Origin: an uncultured Prevotella sp. | Lineage (GTDB): Bacteria > Bacteroidota > Bacteroidia > Bacteroidales > Bacteroidaceae | Length of the DNA stretch: 42,902 bases | Direction of reading: 5' to 3' | Assembly: GCA_905233555.1 (NCBI GenBank) | Contig: CAJODF010000015.1 | Span: 1 to 42,902, forward strand | In this document: one piece after another, positions 23,954 to 33,137 of the stretch | Numbering within the stretch: position 1 is the first letter of the stretch | How the letters are laid out: every line of letters begins with the position of its first letter | Notes under the pieces: model-generated | What the model was told of the DNA's origin: nothing | The model's input: only the letters and a program-made list of their open reading frames with translations | Databases searched by the model: none | Translations under genes and position numbers: made by a program

Positions 23954-26186
23954 ATACCTACTATTTTCACTTATCACTTATCACTTATCACTTATCACTA
24001 CGCCATTGTTTGCACAAGAAAAACGCTTCACCCTTGAAGACCTGAACTTCGGCGGTACGAACTACCACAACCTGCAGCCTAAGAACATGTGGCTGACGTG
24101 GTGGGGCGACCAACTGATCCAGACGGATGTGGAGGAGTGCTATACCATCGACGTCAAGACGGGCAAGAAGGACATACTCTTCACGCTCGAAGACATCAAC
24201 AAATGGGCAAAGAGCGACGATGAGAAATACGTGCGGCACCTGATGAACGCTGCCTTCCCCTACCCTGACAAGCCCCTGGTTCAGGTAGGCAACCGTCATG
24301 CCGTGATCCTCGTGGATTTCAAGGAGAAAAAGGTTGTCTGGCAGGACAGTATCGTGAAGGAAAAGGCCGAGGACTGGAACTCCGTCTCAAGGGCCACAGC
24401 CTATATCAAGGGTCAACAACTCTACGTGGCCGACGGTGAGGGACGTGAGCACAAGTTGACGACTGACGGCAGCCGTGAGATCGTGTATGGACAGAGCGTA
24501 CACCGTAATGAGTTCGGCATCGAGAAGGGTACCTTCTGGAGTCCGGACGGACAAAGACTGGCTTTCTACCGTATGGACCAGAGCATGGTGACGGACTATC
24601 CGCAAGTGAACATCAATCCCTGCATCGAGCCCTGTCCGGCCACCTACGAGCCCGACAAATACCCGATGGCAGGTGGTAAGACCCATGTGGTCACCATCGG
24701 CATCTTCGACCTGCGTACGCAAAAAACCATCTATCTGAAGACCCCTGCCACAGACGTGTCGCCAGAGGCACTCGAAAAGACCTGTTACTTCACGAATATC
24801 GCCTGGAGTCCTGACAGCAAGACCGTCTATCTGTTTGAACTGAACAGAGGTCAGAACGACTGTCGCCTGGTGACCTATAATGCCGAGACGGGCGAACGTA
24901 TCGCAGTAATCGGTTCACCGCTTGCTACCGGAGGGACGCAAGAACTCTATCGCGAGACAAGCGACAAATACGTGGAGCCGCTGCATCCCATCCAGTTCCT
25001 GCCCTGGGACGATACGAAGTTCCTGATGCAGAGTCAGCGTGACGGCTATAACCATCTTTATCTATATAATGTGAAAGGGGAGTGTCTGCGTCAGTTGACC
25101 AGCGGTCCGTGGGTCGTGATGGACGTATTGGGCTTCAACAAGAAGCAGAAGACGATCATCATCAAGGCCAACAAGGAACATCCCCTGAATCACCACCTGT
25201 ATAGCGTCGGCATGAAAGGGGAGATCAAGCAACTGGTGACGGTGGATGGTGTCCACAGTGGTGTATTGTCGGCATCGGGCGACTATCTGATTGACAGATA
25301 CTCGACTCCGACGAGGCCACGTGTCATCGATGTGGTAGACCTGACCCAAAAGACCCCTCGCCATACGAACCTCTTAGAGGCAGAAGACCCCTGGGCTGGT
25401 TATCAGCAGCCCATCTTCGAGTGTGGCAGCATCAAGGCGGCTGACGATACGACCGATCTCTATTACAGGATGGTGAAACCAGCAGACTTCAACCCGGAAA
25501 AGAAGTACCCCACGGTGGTCTATGTCTATGGCGGGCCTCACGCCAACAACGTGCAGGCATCCTGGCACTGGGCCTCTCGCTCGTGGGAGACCTATATGGC
25601 CCAGAAGGGCTACATCGTCTTTATCCTCGACAATCGGGGGAGCCAGTATCGGGGTCGTGACTTCGAACAGGCTACCTTCCACCAACTCGGACAGATAGAG
25701 ATGCAGGACCAGATGAAGGGTGTGGATTATCTGCGCTCCCTGCCCTATGTGGATATGAACCGGCTGGGTGTTCACGGCTGGAGTTTCGGTGGTTTTATGA
25801 CCATCTCGCTGATGACCAATTATCCCGATGTATTCAAGGTAGGCGTGGCAGGCGGCCCTGTCATCGACTGGCGCTGGTACGAGGTGATGTACGGCGAGCG
25901 CTATATGGGTACGCCCCAGAGCAATCCCGAAGGCTATGCGAAGAGCAGCCTTATCGACAAGGCCAAGAACCTGAAGGGCAAACTCCAGATCATCACAGGC
26001 TATAACGACAATACGGTAGTGCCTCAGCACTGTCTGTCGTTCCTCGATGCCTGCATCAAGGCCGGCACCCAACCTGATTTCTTCGCCTACCCCGGTGAGG
26101 AACATAATATGCGTGGTCATGCTTCAGTGCACCTGCACGAGCGCATCACGCAATATTTCGAAGACTATTTAAAGGTGAAAAAGTGA
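23937..26186 (+). CDS. S9 family dipeptidyl peptidase IV-like serine peptidase, secreted
   Basis: The 749-residue protein begins at the ATG at 23937, which is preferred over upstream starts in the same frame because it gives a signal peptide (ending PLFAQ) and a strong ribosome site. A DPP IV N-terminal propeller (about 60-500) is followed by an alpha/beta-hydrolase domain. The triad is S616 in GWSFGGF, D691 in TGYNDNTV and H723 in EEHNMRGH. DPP IV enzymes release X-Pro or X-Ala dipeptides from peptide N-termini in the periplasm. The signal-peptide core (SLITYHLSLIT) is encoded by heptamer repeats. The C-terminus (KVKK) is written in a second, 8-bp repeat that runs into the gap before purD. 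Confidence 0.92.
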   Translation: MKTTIKYLLFSLITYHLSLITTPLFAQEKRFTLEDLNFGGTNYHNLQPKNMWLTWWGDQLIQTDVEECYTIDVKTGKKDILFTLEDINKWAKSDDEKYVRHLMNAAFPYPDKPLVQVGNRHAVILVDFKEKKVVWQDSIVKEKAEDWNSVSRATAYIKGQQLYVADGEGREHKLTTDGSREIVYGQSVHRNEFGIEKGTFWSPDGQRLAFYRMDQSMVTDYPQVNINPCIEPCPATYEPDKYPMAGGKTHVVTIGIFDLRTQKTIYLKTPATDVSPEALEKTCYFTNIAWSPDSKTVYLFELNRGQNDCRLVTYNAETGERIAVIGSPLATGGTQELYRETSDKYVEPLHPIQFLPWDDTKFLMQSQRDGYNHLYLYNVKGECLRQLTSGPWVVMDVLGFNKKQKTIIIKANKEHPLNHHLYSVGMKGEIKQLVTVDGVHSGVLSASGDYLIDRYSTPTRPRVIDVVDLTQKTPRHTNLLEAEDPWAGYQQPIFECGSIKAADDTTDLYYRMVKPADFNPEKKYPTVVYVYGGPHANNVQASWHWASRSWETYMAQKGYIVFILDNRGSQYRGRDFEQATFHQLGQIEMQDQMKGVDYLRSLPYVDMNRLGVHGWSFGGFMTISLMTNYPDVFKVGVAGGPVIDWRWYEVMYGERYMGTPQSNPEGYAKSSLIDKAKNLKGKLQIITGYNDNTVVPQHCLSFLDACIKAGTQPDFFAYPGEEHNMRGHASVHLHERITQYFEDYLKVKK
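23968..24000 (+). repeat. Heptamer repeat (CACTTAT)4 inside the DPP IV signal peptide
   Basis: Four exact CACTTAT units (23968-23995) plus CACTA. They encode residues about 11-21. Almost the same tract appears outside genes at 28966-28989. Confidence 0.88.
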
Positions 26187-26206
26187 AAAGGTGAAAAAGT
26201 GAAAAG
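26175..26206 (+). repeat. 8-bp repeat (GTGAAAAA/GTGAAAAG)x4 at the dpp-purD junction
   Basis: Four 8-bp units overlap the last codons and stop of the peptidase gene and end 2 bp before the purD ATG. It is a one-base-longer relative of the GTGAAAA heptamers. Confidence 0.8.
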
Positions 26207-26208
26207 AT

Positions 26209-27477
26209 ATGAAGATTCTATTGTTAGGCAGTGGCGGACGTGAGCACGCCCTTGCATGGAAAATCGCTCAGTCAGAGAAGTGTGAGAAACTATACATCGC
26301 CCCAGGCAATGCAGGTACATCGAACTGTGGTGAGAACGTCGCCATGAAGGCAGATGACTTCGAGGCCATCAAGACCTTCTGCGTGGAGAAAGGCATCAAC
26401 ATGGTGGTCGTTGGTCCCGAAGACCCGTTGGTGAAGGGTATCTACGACGAACTGAAAGCCGATGCCCGTACGAAGGACATCCCCGTCATCGGGCCCTCGA
26501 AGGCCGGTGCCGTGCTCGAAGGCTCGAAGGACTTCGCCAAGGGCTTTATGCAGCGCCACCATATTCCCACGGCCCGTTACCAGACTTTCGACGGCGAGCA
26601 TCTGGAGGAGGGTCTGAAGTTCCTTGAGACGCTCGAAGCCCCCTATGTACTGAAGGCCGACGGTCTCTGTGCCGGTAAGGGTGTGCTGATTCTCCCTACC
26701 CTCGACGAGGCCAAGAAAGAACTGAAGGAGATGCTGGGCGGCATGTTCGGCAATGCCTCTTCGCAGGTGGTGATAGAGGAGTTCCTGAGTGGCATCGAGT
26801 GCAGTGTCTTCGTCCTGACGGATGGTCAGCACTACAAGATCCTGCCTGAGGCCAAAGACTACAAGCGTATCGGCGAGCACGACACGGGCCTGAATACAGG
26901 TGGTATGGGTTCTGTGACACCCGTTCCCTTCGCTACGAAGGAGTGGATGCAGAAGGTGGAAGACCGTATCATCCGTCCGACCGTAGAGGGTCTGGCTGCC
27001 GAGCATATCGACTATAAAGGCTTTATCTTCTTCGGACTCATCAATGTGAAGGGTGATCCGATGGTCATCGAGTACAACTGTCGTATGGGCGACCCAGAGA
27101 CGGAGAGCGTCATGCTCCGTCTGAAGAGCGACATCGTGGATCTCTTCGAGGGTGTGGCTGAAGGCAATCTCGATAAGCGTAGCATCGAGTTTGATGAGCG
27201 TGCGGCCGTCTGTGTGATGCTCGTCAGCGGTGGTTATCCCCAGGCTTACAAGAAGGGTTATCCCATCAAGGGTATCGACCAGGTGGAGGGCAGTATCGTC
27301 TTCCACAGTGGTACAGCGATGAAGGATGGTGAGGTCGTGACGGCTGGAGGTCGTGTCATCGCCGTCAGCAGTTATGGCAAGGATAAGGCCGAAGCCCTCC
27401 AGAAATCGTTTGAAGAGGCTCAGAAGATTCAGTTCACGGATAAGTATTTCCGTCGCGACATTGGGGCAGACCTATGA
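26209..27477 (+). CDS. purD: Phosphoribosylamine-glycine ligase (GAR synthetase)
   Basis: This 422-residue cytoplasmic enzyme shows the whole PurD layout: N-terminal domain from [21 protein letters not shown]-grasp region (about 105-330) with [28 protein letters not shown] and [11 protein letters not shown], and the C-terminal domain. It joins glycine to 5-phosphoribosylamine with ATP in the second step of purine synthesis. The length and motifs are normal. No other purine genes are nearby. It lies 22 bp after the DPP IV gene, probably in the same transcript. Confidence 0.96.
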   Translation: MKILLLGSGGREHALAWKIAQSEKCEKLYIAPGNAGTSNCGENVAMKADDFEAIKTFCVEKGINMVVVGPEDPLVKGIYDELKADARTKDIPVIGPSKAGAVLEGSKDFAKGFMQRHHIPTARYQTFDGEHLEEGLKFLETLEAPYVLKADGLCAGKGVLILPTLDEAKKELKEMLGGMFGNASSQVVIEEFLSGIECSVFVLTDGQHYKILPEAKDYKRIGEHDTGLNTGGMGSVTPVPFATKEWMQKVEDRIIRPTVEGLAAEHIDYKGFIFFGLINVKGDPMVIEYNCRMGDPETESVMLRLKSDIVDLFEGVAEGNLDKRSIEFDERAAVCVMLVSGGYPQAYKKGYPIKGIDQVEGSIVFHSGTAMKDGEVVTAGGRVIAVSSYGKDKAEALQKSFEEAQKIQFTDKYFRRDIGADL

Positions 27478-27478
27478 T

Positions 27479-27574
27479 AAGGAGACAGGGAGACAAGGAG
27501 TCAAGGAGTCAAGGAGACAGGGAGTCAAGGAGTCAAGGAGACAGGGAGACAAGGAGACAAGGAAACAGGGAGAT
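27479..27574 (+). repeat. Purine-only 8-bp tandem repeat, 12 units
   Basis: Right after the purD stop, twelve 8-bp units of the type ARGGAGWC (AAGGAGAC, AGGGAGAC, AAGGAGTC) run without gaps almost to the next start. Nearly every unit contains GGAG, a Shine-Dalgarno core, so the start at 27583 is preceded by many possible ribosome sites. Confidence 0.88.
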
Positions 27575-27582
27575 AAGGTAAA

Positions 27583-28527
27583 GTGGTGAAGCGATTTCAG
27601 AATAGGGTGGCCGAGAGCCGCTTCATGCTCCCTGCCGTAGCCGCCTACGGCGTCGTCATGTGGCTCTTGTGCGGACTAATCCAGCAACAATGGTGGATGC
27701 AGTTCGCCTGTTTTGTGGTCTCTACGTATCTGATGGTAGAACTCAACAACAGCAATGTACTGATTCGCATCTACAGCCGTTCGGTGTCGGCTGCCTTTAT
27801 CATCCTCTCCTGCATGGCCTGTTTCCTGTTCCCATCCCTCAAAGGGGCCATCACCCAATTGTGTGTCATTGCCAGTCTGCTCGTCCTGTACCGAACCTAT
27901 CAGGACAAGGAGGCAGTCGGGCTGACGTTCTACACGTTCGTCATCCTCAGTCTTGCCAGTCTGGTGGAAGTCCATATTGTCTGGTTCATCCCAGTCTATT
28001 GGATGATCATGCTATTTTTCATCTATTCCCTGAGTGTACGCACGCTGCTCGCTTCTCTGTTGGGCATCCTGTTACCCTACTGGGGCCTGTCGGCTTGGGT
28101 CTTATGGAGGCATGAAGGGGATTTCACGTCCCTATGGCAGCATTTAGAGCCATTGGCAGATTTCCAACTCCCCTTCGACTTTTCGACCCTCGGCCTTCCC
28201 AGCATTCTTTCTTTCGCATTCCTCGTCATTCTGTTCCTGACGGGACTGATCCATTATCTGCGTACGAGTTATAACGACAAGATCCGCATCCGTCAGATTT
28301 ATTATAGTCTGGTTTTCCTTGATGCCGTCGCCATGGCGTTCCTGGTATTACAGCCTCAGCACGAAGACCTGTTGCTGCGCATCGTCATAATCACGACGAG
28401 TCCGCTCATCGGCCATTTCGTCTCACTGACCTACACCCGACTGACCAATATCGCTTTCTGCGTCATTTTAGGTGTCGCCCTGATACTGACAGCCTTCAAC
28501 GTATGGAGTTCATCATTCATTTTCTGA
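27583..28527 (+). CDS. Conserved-type polytopic membrane protein of unknown function
   Basis: The 314-residue protein has about eight hydrophobic segments spread over its length (for example FMLPAVAAYGVVMWLLCGL, FYTFVILSLASLVEVHIVWF) and a short charged N-terminus. I do not recognise the family. The start is one of two adjacent GTG codons (27583 or 27586), just after a purine repeat full of GGAG. Its end overlaps the next gene by 25 bp. It sits between purD and a DedA-like gene in the same direction. No enzyme motif is visible. Confidence 0.7.
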   Translation: MVKRFQNRVAESRFMLPAVAAYGVVMWLLCGLIQQQWWMQFACFVVSTYLMVELNNSNVLIRIYSRSVSAAFIILSCMACFLFPSLKGAITQLCVIASLLVLYRTYQDKEAVGLTFYTFVILSLASLVEVHIVWFIPVYWMIMLFFIYSLSVRTLLASLLGILLPYWGLSAWVLWRHEGDFTSLWQHLEPLADFQLPFDFSTLGLPSILSFAFLVILFLTGLIHYLRTSYNDKIRIRQIYYSLVFLDAVAMAFLVLQPQHEDLLLRIVIITTSPLIGHFVSLTYTRLTNIAFCVILGVALILTAFNVWSSSFIF

Positions 28528-28955
28528 CGCAGTACGGCTATTGGGGCATGCTGCTGGCAGCCTTTCTGGCTGGCAGTTTCTTTCCTTTTTCCAGCGAGGC
28601 CGTGATGATCGGACTGATGGCAACGGGTCTCGACCCGTGGGTCCTGATGGTCTATGGCACCATCGGCAATGTGCTGGGCAGCATCGTCAACTACTGTGTG
28701 GGGCGCATGGGTAAGATGGAGTGGATAGAGAAGTATCTGCACGTCAGTGAGAAAAGTCTGGCCAAGGCCCATCGGTTTCTGGCAGGACGGGGCGCCTGGA
28801 TGGGATTTTTCGCCTTCCTGCCCGTTCTGGGCAGTGCCATCACCATCGCCTTGGGACTGATGCGCTCCAACATCATTATCACCTTTATTGCTATCACCCT
28901 TGGAAAGATTTTCCGTTACATCATCCTAATCTACGGGGCAGGATTATTCATTTAA
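28503..28955 (+). CDS. DedA/YqaA-family small membrane protein (VTT domain)
   Basis: This 150-residue protein has about four membrane or re-entrant segments. It shows the DedA-type pattern: an early FFPFSSEAVMIGL stretch, the central NVLGSIVNYCVGRMG, and FLPVLGSAITIALGLMR before the last helix. It best fits the short YqaA branch. DedA proteins take part in membrane lipid and proton homeostasis, with undecaprenyl-phosphate or phospholipid transport proposed for some members. It overlaps the upstream membrane-protein gene by 25 bp, so the two are translationally linked. Confidence 0.82.
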   Translation: MEFIIHFLTQYGYWGMLLAAFLAGSFFPFSSEAVMIGLMATGLDPWVLMVYGTIGNVLGSIVNYCVGRMGKMEWIEKYLHVSEKSLAKAHRFLAGRGAWMGFFAFLPVLGSAITIALGLMRSNIIITFIAITLGKIFRYIILIYGAGLFI

Positions 28956-28965
28956 GTTTATTTAT

Positions 28966-28989
28966 CACTTATCACTTATCACTTATCAC
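28966..28989 (+). repeat. Heptamer repeat (CACTTAT)3 in the promoter region of the DUF2723 gene
   Basis: Three exact CACTTAT units and a partial fourth lie between the DedA stop and the -7 element at 29000. The tract occupies the place where the -33 element would be. Confidence 0.85.
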
Positions 28990-28999
28990 TACTTTTTCG

Positions 29000-29007
29000 T
29001 ACCTTTG
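29000..29007 (+). promoter_or_regulatory. -7 element for the DUF2723 gene
   Basis: TACCTTTG fits TAnnTTTG, about 40 bp before the ATG at 29048. No good -33 TTTG is seen; the heptamer repeat lies there instead. Confidence 0.5.
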
Positions 29008-29047
29008 TCCCCAAATTAGATTATAAAGTAAAAAAAAGATCGTTTAG

Positions 29048-32000
29048 ATGAAAAAATTTAGACTGGTGGACAATGTCCTCGGCTGGCTCACATTCCTGAT
29101 TGCCGCCTTCGTCTATTGCTCCACGATTGAGCCGACAGCCTCGTTCTGGGACTGTCCTGAGTTTATTACGACTGGTTACAAACTGGAAATAGGCCATCCC
29201 CCCGGGGCACCGTTCTTTATGCTGACGGCCAATCTGTTCTCGCAGTTTGCCAGCGACCCCACGCAAGTGGCGAAGATGGTGAACATGATGAGTGCGCTGC
29301 TGTCGGCCACGTGTATTCTCTTCCTCTTCTGGAGCATCACGCACCTGGTGCGTCGCCTGCTCATTGACAAGATGGAGGACCTGACACTGGCGAAAATGAT
29401 TATGATCGAGGCTTCCGGTCTCGTGGGTGCACTGATCTACACGTTCAGCGACACGTTCTGGTTCTCAGCCGTCGAAGGTGAGGTCTATGCCTACTCTTCG
29501 GCCTTTACGGCTGTGGTGTTCTGGCTCATCCTGAAATGGGAAGACCAGGCCGACGAGCCCCATAGTGACCGTTGGCTGGTGCTAATTGCCTATATGACGG
29601 GACTCTCCATCGGTGTCCACCTGCTGAACCTGCTTTGTGTGCCGGCGATCGGACTGGTGTATTACTACCGTCGGTTCCCCAATGCCAACCTGAAGGGCTC
29701 GCTCATTGCCCTCGGCATCTCTGTGGTGATCCTCGCCGCTGTGCTCTACGGTGTCGTGCCAGGCATCATCACCGTGGGCGGCTGGTTCGAGTTGTTCTTC
29801 GTCAACACACTTGGTATGCCGTTCAACACGGGTGAAATCATTTACATCATCCTCTTGGTGGCCAGCGTCATCTGGGCGGTCTATGAGACGCAGACCCAGA
29901 AGCACAGTCTGACGATACAAAATATCGCTTTCCTGTTGGCCGTCGGTATGCTCGGCATCCCGTTCTACGGCTGGGGATGGACGGCTTTCATCATCGGTGT
30001 GGTGGTGCTCGCTGCCCTCTGGTTCGTGCTGAAACTCACACGTGAGAAACTACCTCTCATCACGGCCCGTGCCAAGAACACGACGCTGCTTTGTATGCTG
30101 ATGCTGATGATCGGCTACTCTACGTATGCCCTCATCGTGATCCGTTCTTCGGCCAATCCGCCGATGGACCAGAACTCTCCTGAGGATATCTTCACCCTTG
30201 GCGACTATCTGGGACGTGACCAGTACGGCAACCGTCCGTTGTTCTATGGTCAGGCCTACACCTCGCAGGTGGCTCTTTCGGTAGAGGGTAATATGTGCCG
30301 TCCGGAGATGTCGAAGGGCAAGCCCGTCTATCAGCGTAAGGAGAAGGCCTCTGCCGACGAGAAGGACTCGTACTTCGTTGTCCGCACGAAGGATGAATAC
30401 AAGTATGCCCAGAACATGCTGTTCCCACGTATGTATGACGCTGCTCATGCCAGTGCCTACGAGAGTTGGATGGGTGGTGTGGATGGTACGGAGGTGCCGT
30501 TCGACCGTTGTGGTGAGCCGATGATGATCAAGGTGCCCTCACAACTGGAAAATATCCGTTTCTTCCTCAGTTACCAGTGTAACTTCATGTACTGGCGCTA
30601 CTTCATGTGGAACTTCGCCGGTCGCCAGAACGATATCCAAGGCAACGGCGAACTGGAGCACGGCAACTGGCTCACGGGCTTCTCGTTCATCGATAATGCC
30701 CGTCTGGGTGACCAGAACCTGCTGCCTGACGAACTGAAGGAGAACAAGGGACATAATGTCTTCTACTGCATGCCGTTGATCCTCGGTCTGCTGGGTCTTT
30801 TCTGGCAGGCATGGTACACCCGCAAGCGCAAGGTGGACGGGAAACTGATCGACGACCCCATCGGCATCCGCCAGTTCTGGGTGGTGTTCTTCCTGTTCTT
30901 CATGACGGGTCTTGCTATCGTCGTCTATCTGAACCAGACCCCGATGCAGCCCCGTGAGCGTGACTATGCCTACGCTGGCTCCTTCTATGCCTTCGCCATC
31001 TGGTGCGGCATGGGTGTGGCAGCCATCATCGACTGGATCAACCGCAAGATGAAGAAAGAGAACCTGATTCTCGCTGCCGTCGTCGGTATCATCTGTCTGC
31101 TTGTTCCTATCCAAATGGCTTCGCAGACGTGGGACGACCACGATCGCTCCGACCGTTACTGCTGTCGTGACTTCGGACAGAACTACCTCATGACACTACA
31201 GGAGAGCGGCAACCCGATTATCTTCACCAATGGTGACAACGACACCTTCCCACTCTGGTACAATCAGGACACAGAGAATGTGCGTACCGATGCCCGTGTC
31301 TGCAACCTTTCCTACCTGCAGACCGACTGGTACATCGACCAGATGCGCCGTCCGGCCTACGACTCCCCGTCGGTACCTATCACCTGGAGCCGTCTGGAAT
31401 ACTGCGCCGGTACCAATGAGTATGTACCTGTGGATCCGAAACTGAAAGAGCAGGTCATCCAACTCTATAAGGAACAGCCCGTGGAGGCAGCCGCACAGTT
31501 TGGTGAGGAGCCCTTCGAACTGAAGAACATCCTGAAGTACTGGGTGCGCACCAAGAACAGTGAACTGCACGTCATCCCGACGGATACCGTCTATGTCACC
31601 ATCGACAAGGAGGCTGTCCGCAAGAGTGGTATGATGATGGCTGCCGACTCCATCCCCGACAAGATGGTCATCTCACTGAAAGGTAAGAGCGCTCTCTTCA
31701 AGGGCGACCTGATGATGCTCGAGATGATTACCCAGTGCAACTGGACACGTCCCATCTACGTGGCCACCACCGTGGGAGCCGACAATTACATGAACCTCGG
31801 CGAACACTTCGTACAGGAAGGTCTTGCCAACCGCATCACCCCGTTCCGTACATACTATACGAACGAGCGTGACGATCTTGTTCCCATGGAAGGTACCAAG
31901 CAATTCGATACGGAGAAGACGTACGACAACATGATGAACAAGTACAAGTATGGTGGCATCGACAAGCCCGGCATCTACCTCGACGAAACAGTCATGCGCA

Positions 32001-32431
32001 TGTGCTACACCCACCGTCGTCTGATGTCGCTGTTGGCCGTCAACCTCCTCGAAGAGGGTAAGACCGACAAGGTGAAGGCCGTTCTCGCCAAAGCCGAGAA
32101 GGAAATACCCGCCTACAACATACCACACGACTACCAGAGCGGTTCGCTCGACCTCGCCCGTGCCTATATCGGTACCGAGCAGAACAAGAAAGCGCAGGAA
32201 CTCATCGACCAACTCTGGAAGAAAGCCTCACAGTATCTCCAGTGGTACTGCTCTCTCGAGAGCACCCGTTTCGCCAGTTCACAGCGTGAGTGCATGATCC
32301 AACTCTACATCATGAACCAACTGCTCAACCTGGAGGATAAGGTCGATGCGAAGAAGAGCCAGCAGATGGAGAAGCAACTGCAGGCACTTTCTGAACTATA
32401 CTATTCTAAAGGAGGCTCATTTTCGGAGTGA
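29048..32431 (+). CDS. DUF2723 membrane protein (protein O-mannosyltransferase-like)
   Basis: The 1127-residue protein has about a dozen membrane helices in residues 10-690 and a large soluble C-terminal part (about 700-1127). Near the N-terminus FWDCPEFITTGYKLEIGHPPGAPFF is the hallmark of DUF2723 and resembles the catalytic loop of GT-C glycosyltransferases, with the acidic residues in WDCPE. In Bacteroidetes such proteins are candidates for protein O-glycosylation in the periplasm. The role in this organism is inferred from the family. A NodB deacetylase and a GH3 follow in the same direction. The stop is followed by a GTGAAAA-type heptamer tract. Confidence 0.88.
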   Translation: MKKFRLVDNVLGWLTFLIAAFVYCSTIEPTASFWDCPEFITTGYKLEIGHPPGAPFFMLTANLFSQFASDPTQVAKMVNMMSALLSATCILFLFWSITHLVRRLLIDKMEDLTLAKMIMIEASGLVGALIYTFSDTFWFSAVEGEVYAYSSAFTAVVFWLILKWEDQADEPHSDRWLVLIAYMTGLSIGVHLLNLLCVPAIGLVYYYRRFPNANLKGSLIALGISVVILAAVLYGVVPGIITVGGWFELFFVNTLGMPFNTGEIIYIILLVASVIWAVYETQTQKHSLTIQNIAFLLAVGMLGIPFYGWGWTAFIIGVVVLAALWFVLKLTREKLPLITARAKNTTLLCMLMLMIGYSTYALIVIRSSANPPMDQNSPEDIFTLGDYLGRDQYGNRPLFYGQAYTSQVALSVEGNMCRPEMSKGKPVYQRKEKASADEKDSYFVVRTKDEYKYAQNMLFPRMYDAAHASAYESWMGGVDGTEVPFDRCGEPMMIKVPSQLENIRFFLSYQCNFMYWRYFMWNFAGRQNDIQGNGELEHGNWLTGFSFIDNARLGDQNLLPDELKENKGHNVFYCMPLILGLLGLFWQAWYTRKRKVDGKLIDDPIGIRQFWVVFFLFFMTGLAIVVYLNQTPMQPRERDYAYAGSFYAFAIWCGMGVAAIIDWINRKMKKENLILAAVVGIICLLVPIQMASQTWDDHDRSDRYCCRDFGQNYLMTLQESGNPIIFTNGDNDTFPLWYNQDTENVRTDARVCNLSYLQTDWYIDQMRRPAYDSPSVPITWSRLEYCAGTNEYVPVDPKLKEQVIQLYKEQPVEAAAQFGEEPFELKNILKYWVRTKNSELHVIPTDTVYVTIDKEAVRKSGMMMAADSIPDKMVISLKGKSALFKGDLMMLEMITQCNWTRPIYVATTVGADNYMNLGEHFVQEGLANRITPFRTYYTNERDDLVPMEGTKQFDTEKTYDNMMNKYKYGGIDKPGIYLDETVMRMCYTHRRLMSLLAVNLLEEGKTDKVKAVLAKAEKEIPAYNIPHDYQSGSLDLARAYIGTEQNKKAQELIDQLWKKASQYLQWYCSLESTRFASSQRECMIQLYIMNQLLNLEDKVDAKKSQQMEKQLQALSELYYSKGGSFSE

Positions 32432-32462
32432 AAAGTGAGAAGTGAAAAGTGAAGAGTGAATA
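32428..32462 (+). repeat. Heptamer repeat (GTGANNA)5 between the DUF2723 and NodB genes
   Basis: Five 7-bp units (GTGAAAA, GTGAGAA, GTGAAAA, GTGAAGA, GTGAATA) cover the whole gap and include the stop of the first gene; they end at the ATG of the next (32463). Confidence 0.85.
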
Positions 32463-33074
32463 ATGATTATTGAGCAACCCGCCATCTACCTCCGCTGGCT
32501 TTATCCGAAAGCCTATTGGAGAATGGACCGTCACGAGAAGGCCGTCTATCTGACCTTCGACGACGGCCCCATCCCGGAGGCGACGCCTTTCATCCTCGAT
32601 ATCCTGAAAGAGCAGGGGGTGAAAGCTACGTTCTTCATGGTGGGTGACAATGTCAGGAAGTATCCCGAACTGTTCGAGCGTGTCAAGGCGGAGGGCCATC
32701 AGGTGGGCAACCACACCCACAACCACATCGGCGGCATCCGTCACTCCATCAAGGAGTATAGTTATAATGTGGAGAAGGCCAATACCTATATACACAGCCA
32801 CTACGTCCGTCCGCCGCACGGTTGGATGCGTCTGCCGCAATATGCCTGGCTGAGTCGGAAATACAAGATTGTGATGTGGGATGTCGTGACCCGTGACTAC
32901 TCCAAATGGCTTGATGCCGAGGATGTCGTGAATAATGTCAAGAAATACACTCGCAACGGTTCCATCATCACCTTCCACGATTCGCTGAAGAGTATCGACA
33001 AGTTACGCACAGCCCTCCCCGAGAGCATACAATGGCTGAAAGAGCAGGGCTACGCCTTTAAGATATTTCCCTAG
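32463..33074 (+). CDS. Polysaccharide deacetylase (NodB homology domain)
   Basis: The 203-residue protein is a bare NodB domain. Motif 1 is TFDDGP (D33, D34), motif 2 is GNHTHNH with the metal ligands H84 and H88, motif 3 is RPPHGWMR, motif 4 is MWDVVTRDYS and motif 5 is TFHDS. Such CE4 enzymes remove N- or O-acetyl groups from peptidoglycan or exopolysaccharide. No signal peptide or membrane anchor is visible, so location is uncertain. It lies after the DUF2723 gene with a gap made only of repeat, and its stop lies within the first CCTAGG of the next repeat. Confidence 0.88.
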   Translation: MIIEQPAIYLRWLYPKAYWRMDRHEKAVYLTFDDGPIPEATPFILDILKEQGVKATFFMVGDNVRKYPELFERVKAEGHQVGNHTHNHIGGIRHSIKEYSYNVEKANTYIHSHYVRPPHGWMRLPQYAWLSRKYKIVMWDVVTRDYSKWLDAEDVVNNVKKYTRNGSIITFHDSLKSIDKLRTALPESIQWLKEQGYAFKIFP

Positions 33075-33113
33075 GACATCCTAGGCAATCCTAGGGAAAC
33101 CTAGGTTCCCCTA
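33070..33113 (+). repeat. Four CCTAGG palindromes at exact 10-bp spacing
   Basis: CCTAGG occurs at 33070, 33080, 33090 and 33100, with CCTA at 33110, separated by four variable bases. It starts at the stop of the deacetylase gene and ends 24 bp before the GH3 ATG. CTAG-containing sites are generally rare in bacterial DNA, so the cluster is striking. Confidence 0.9.
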
Positions 33114-33137
33114 AAAACCCTTTAAAACCCAACAATA

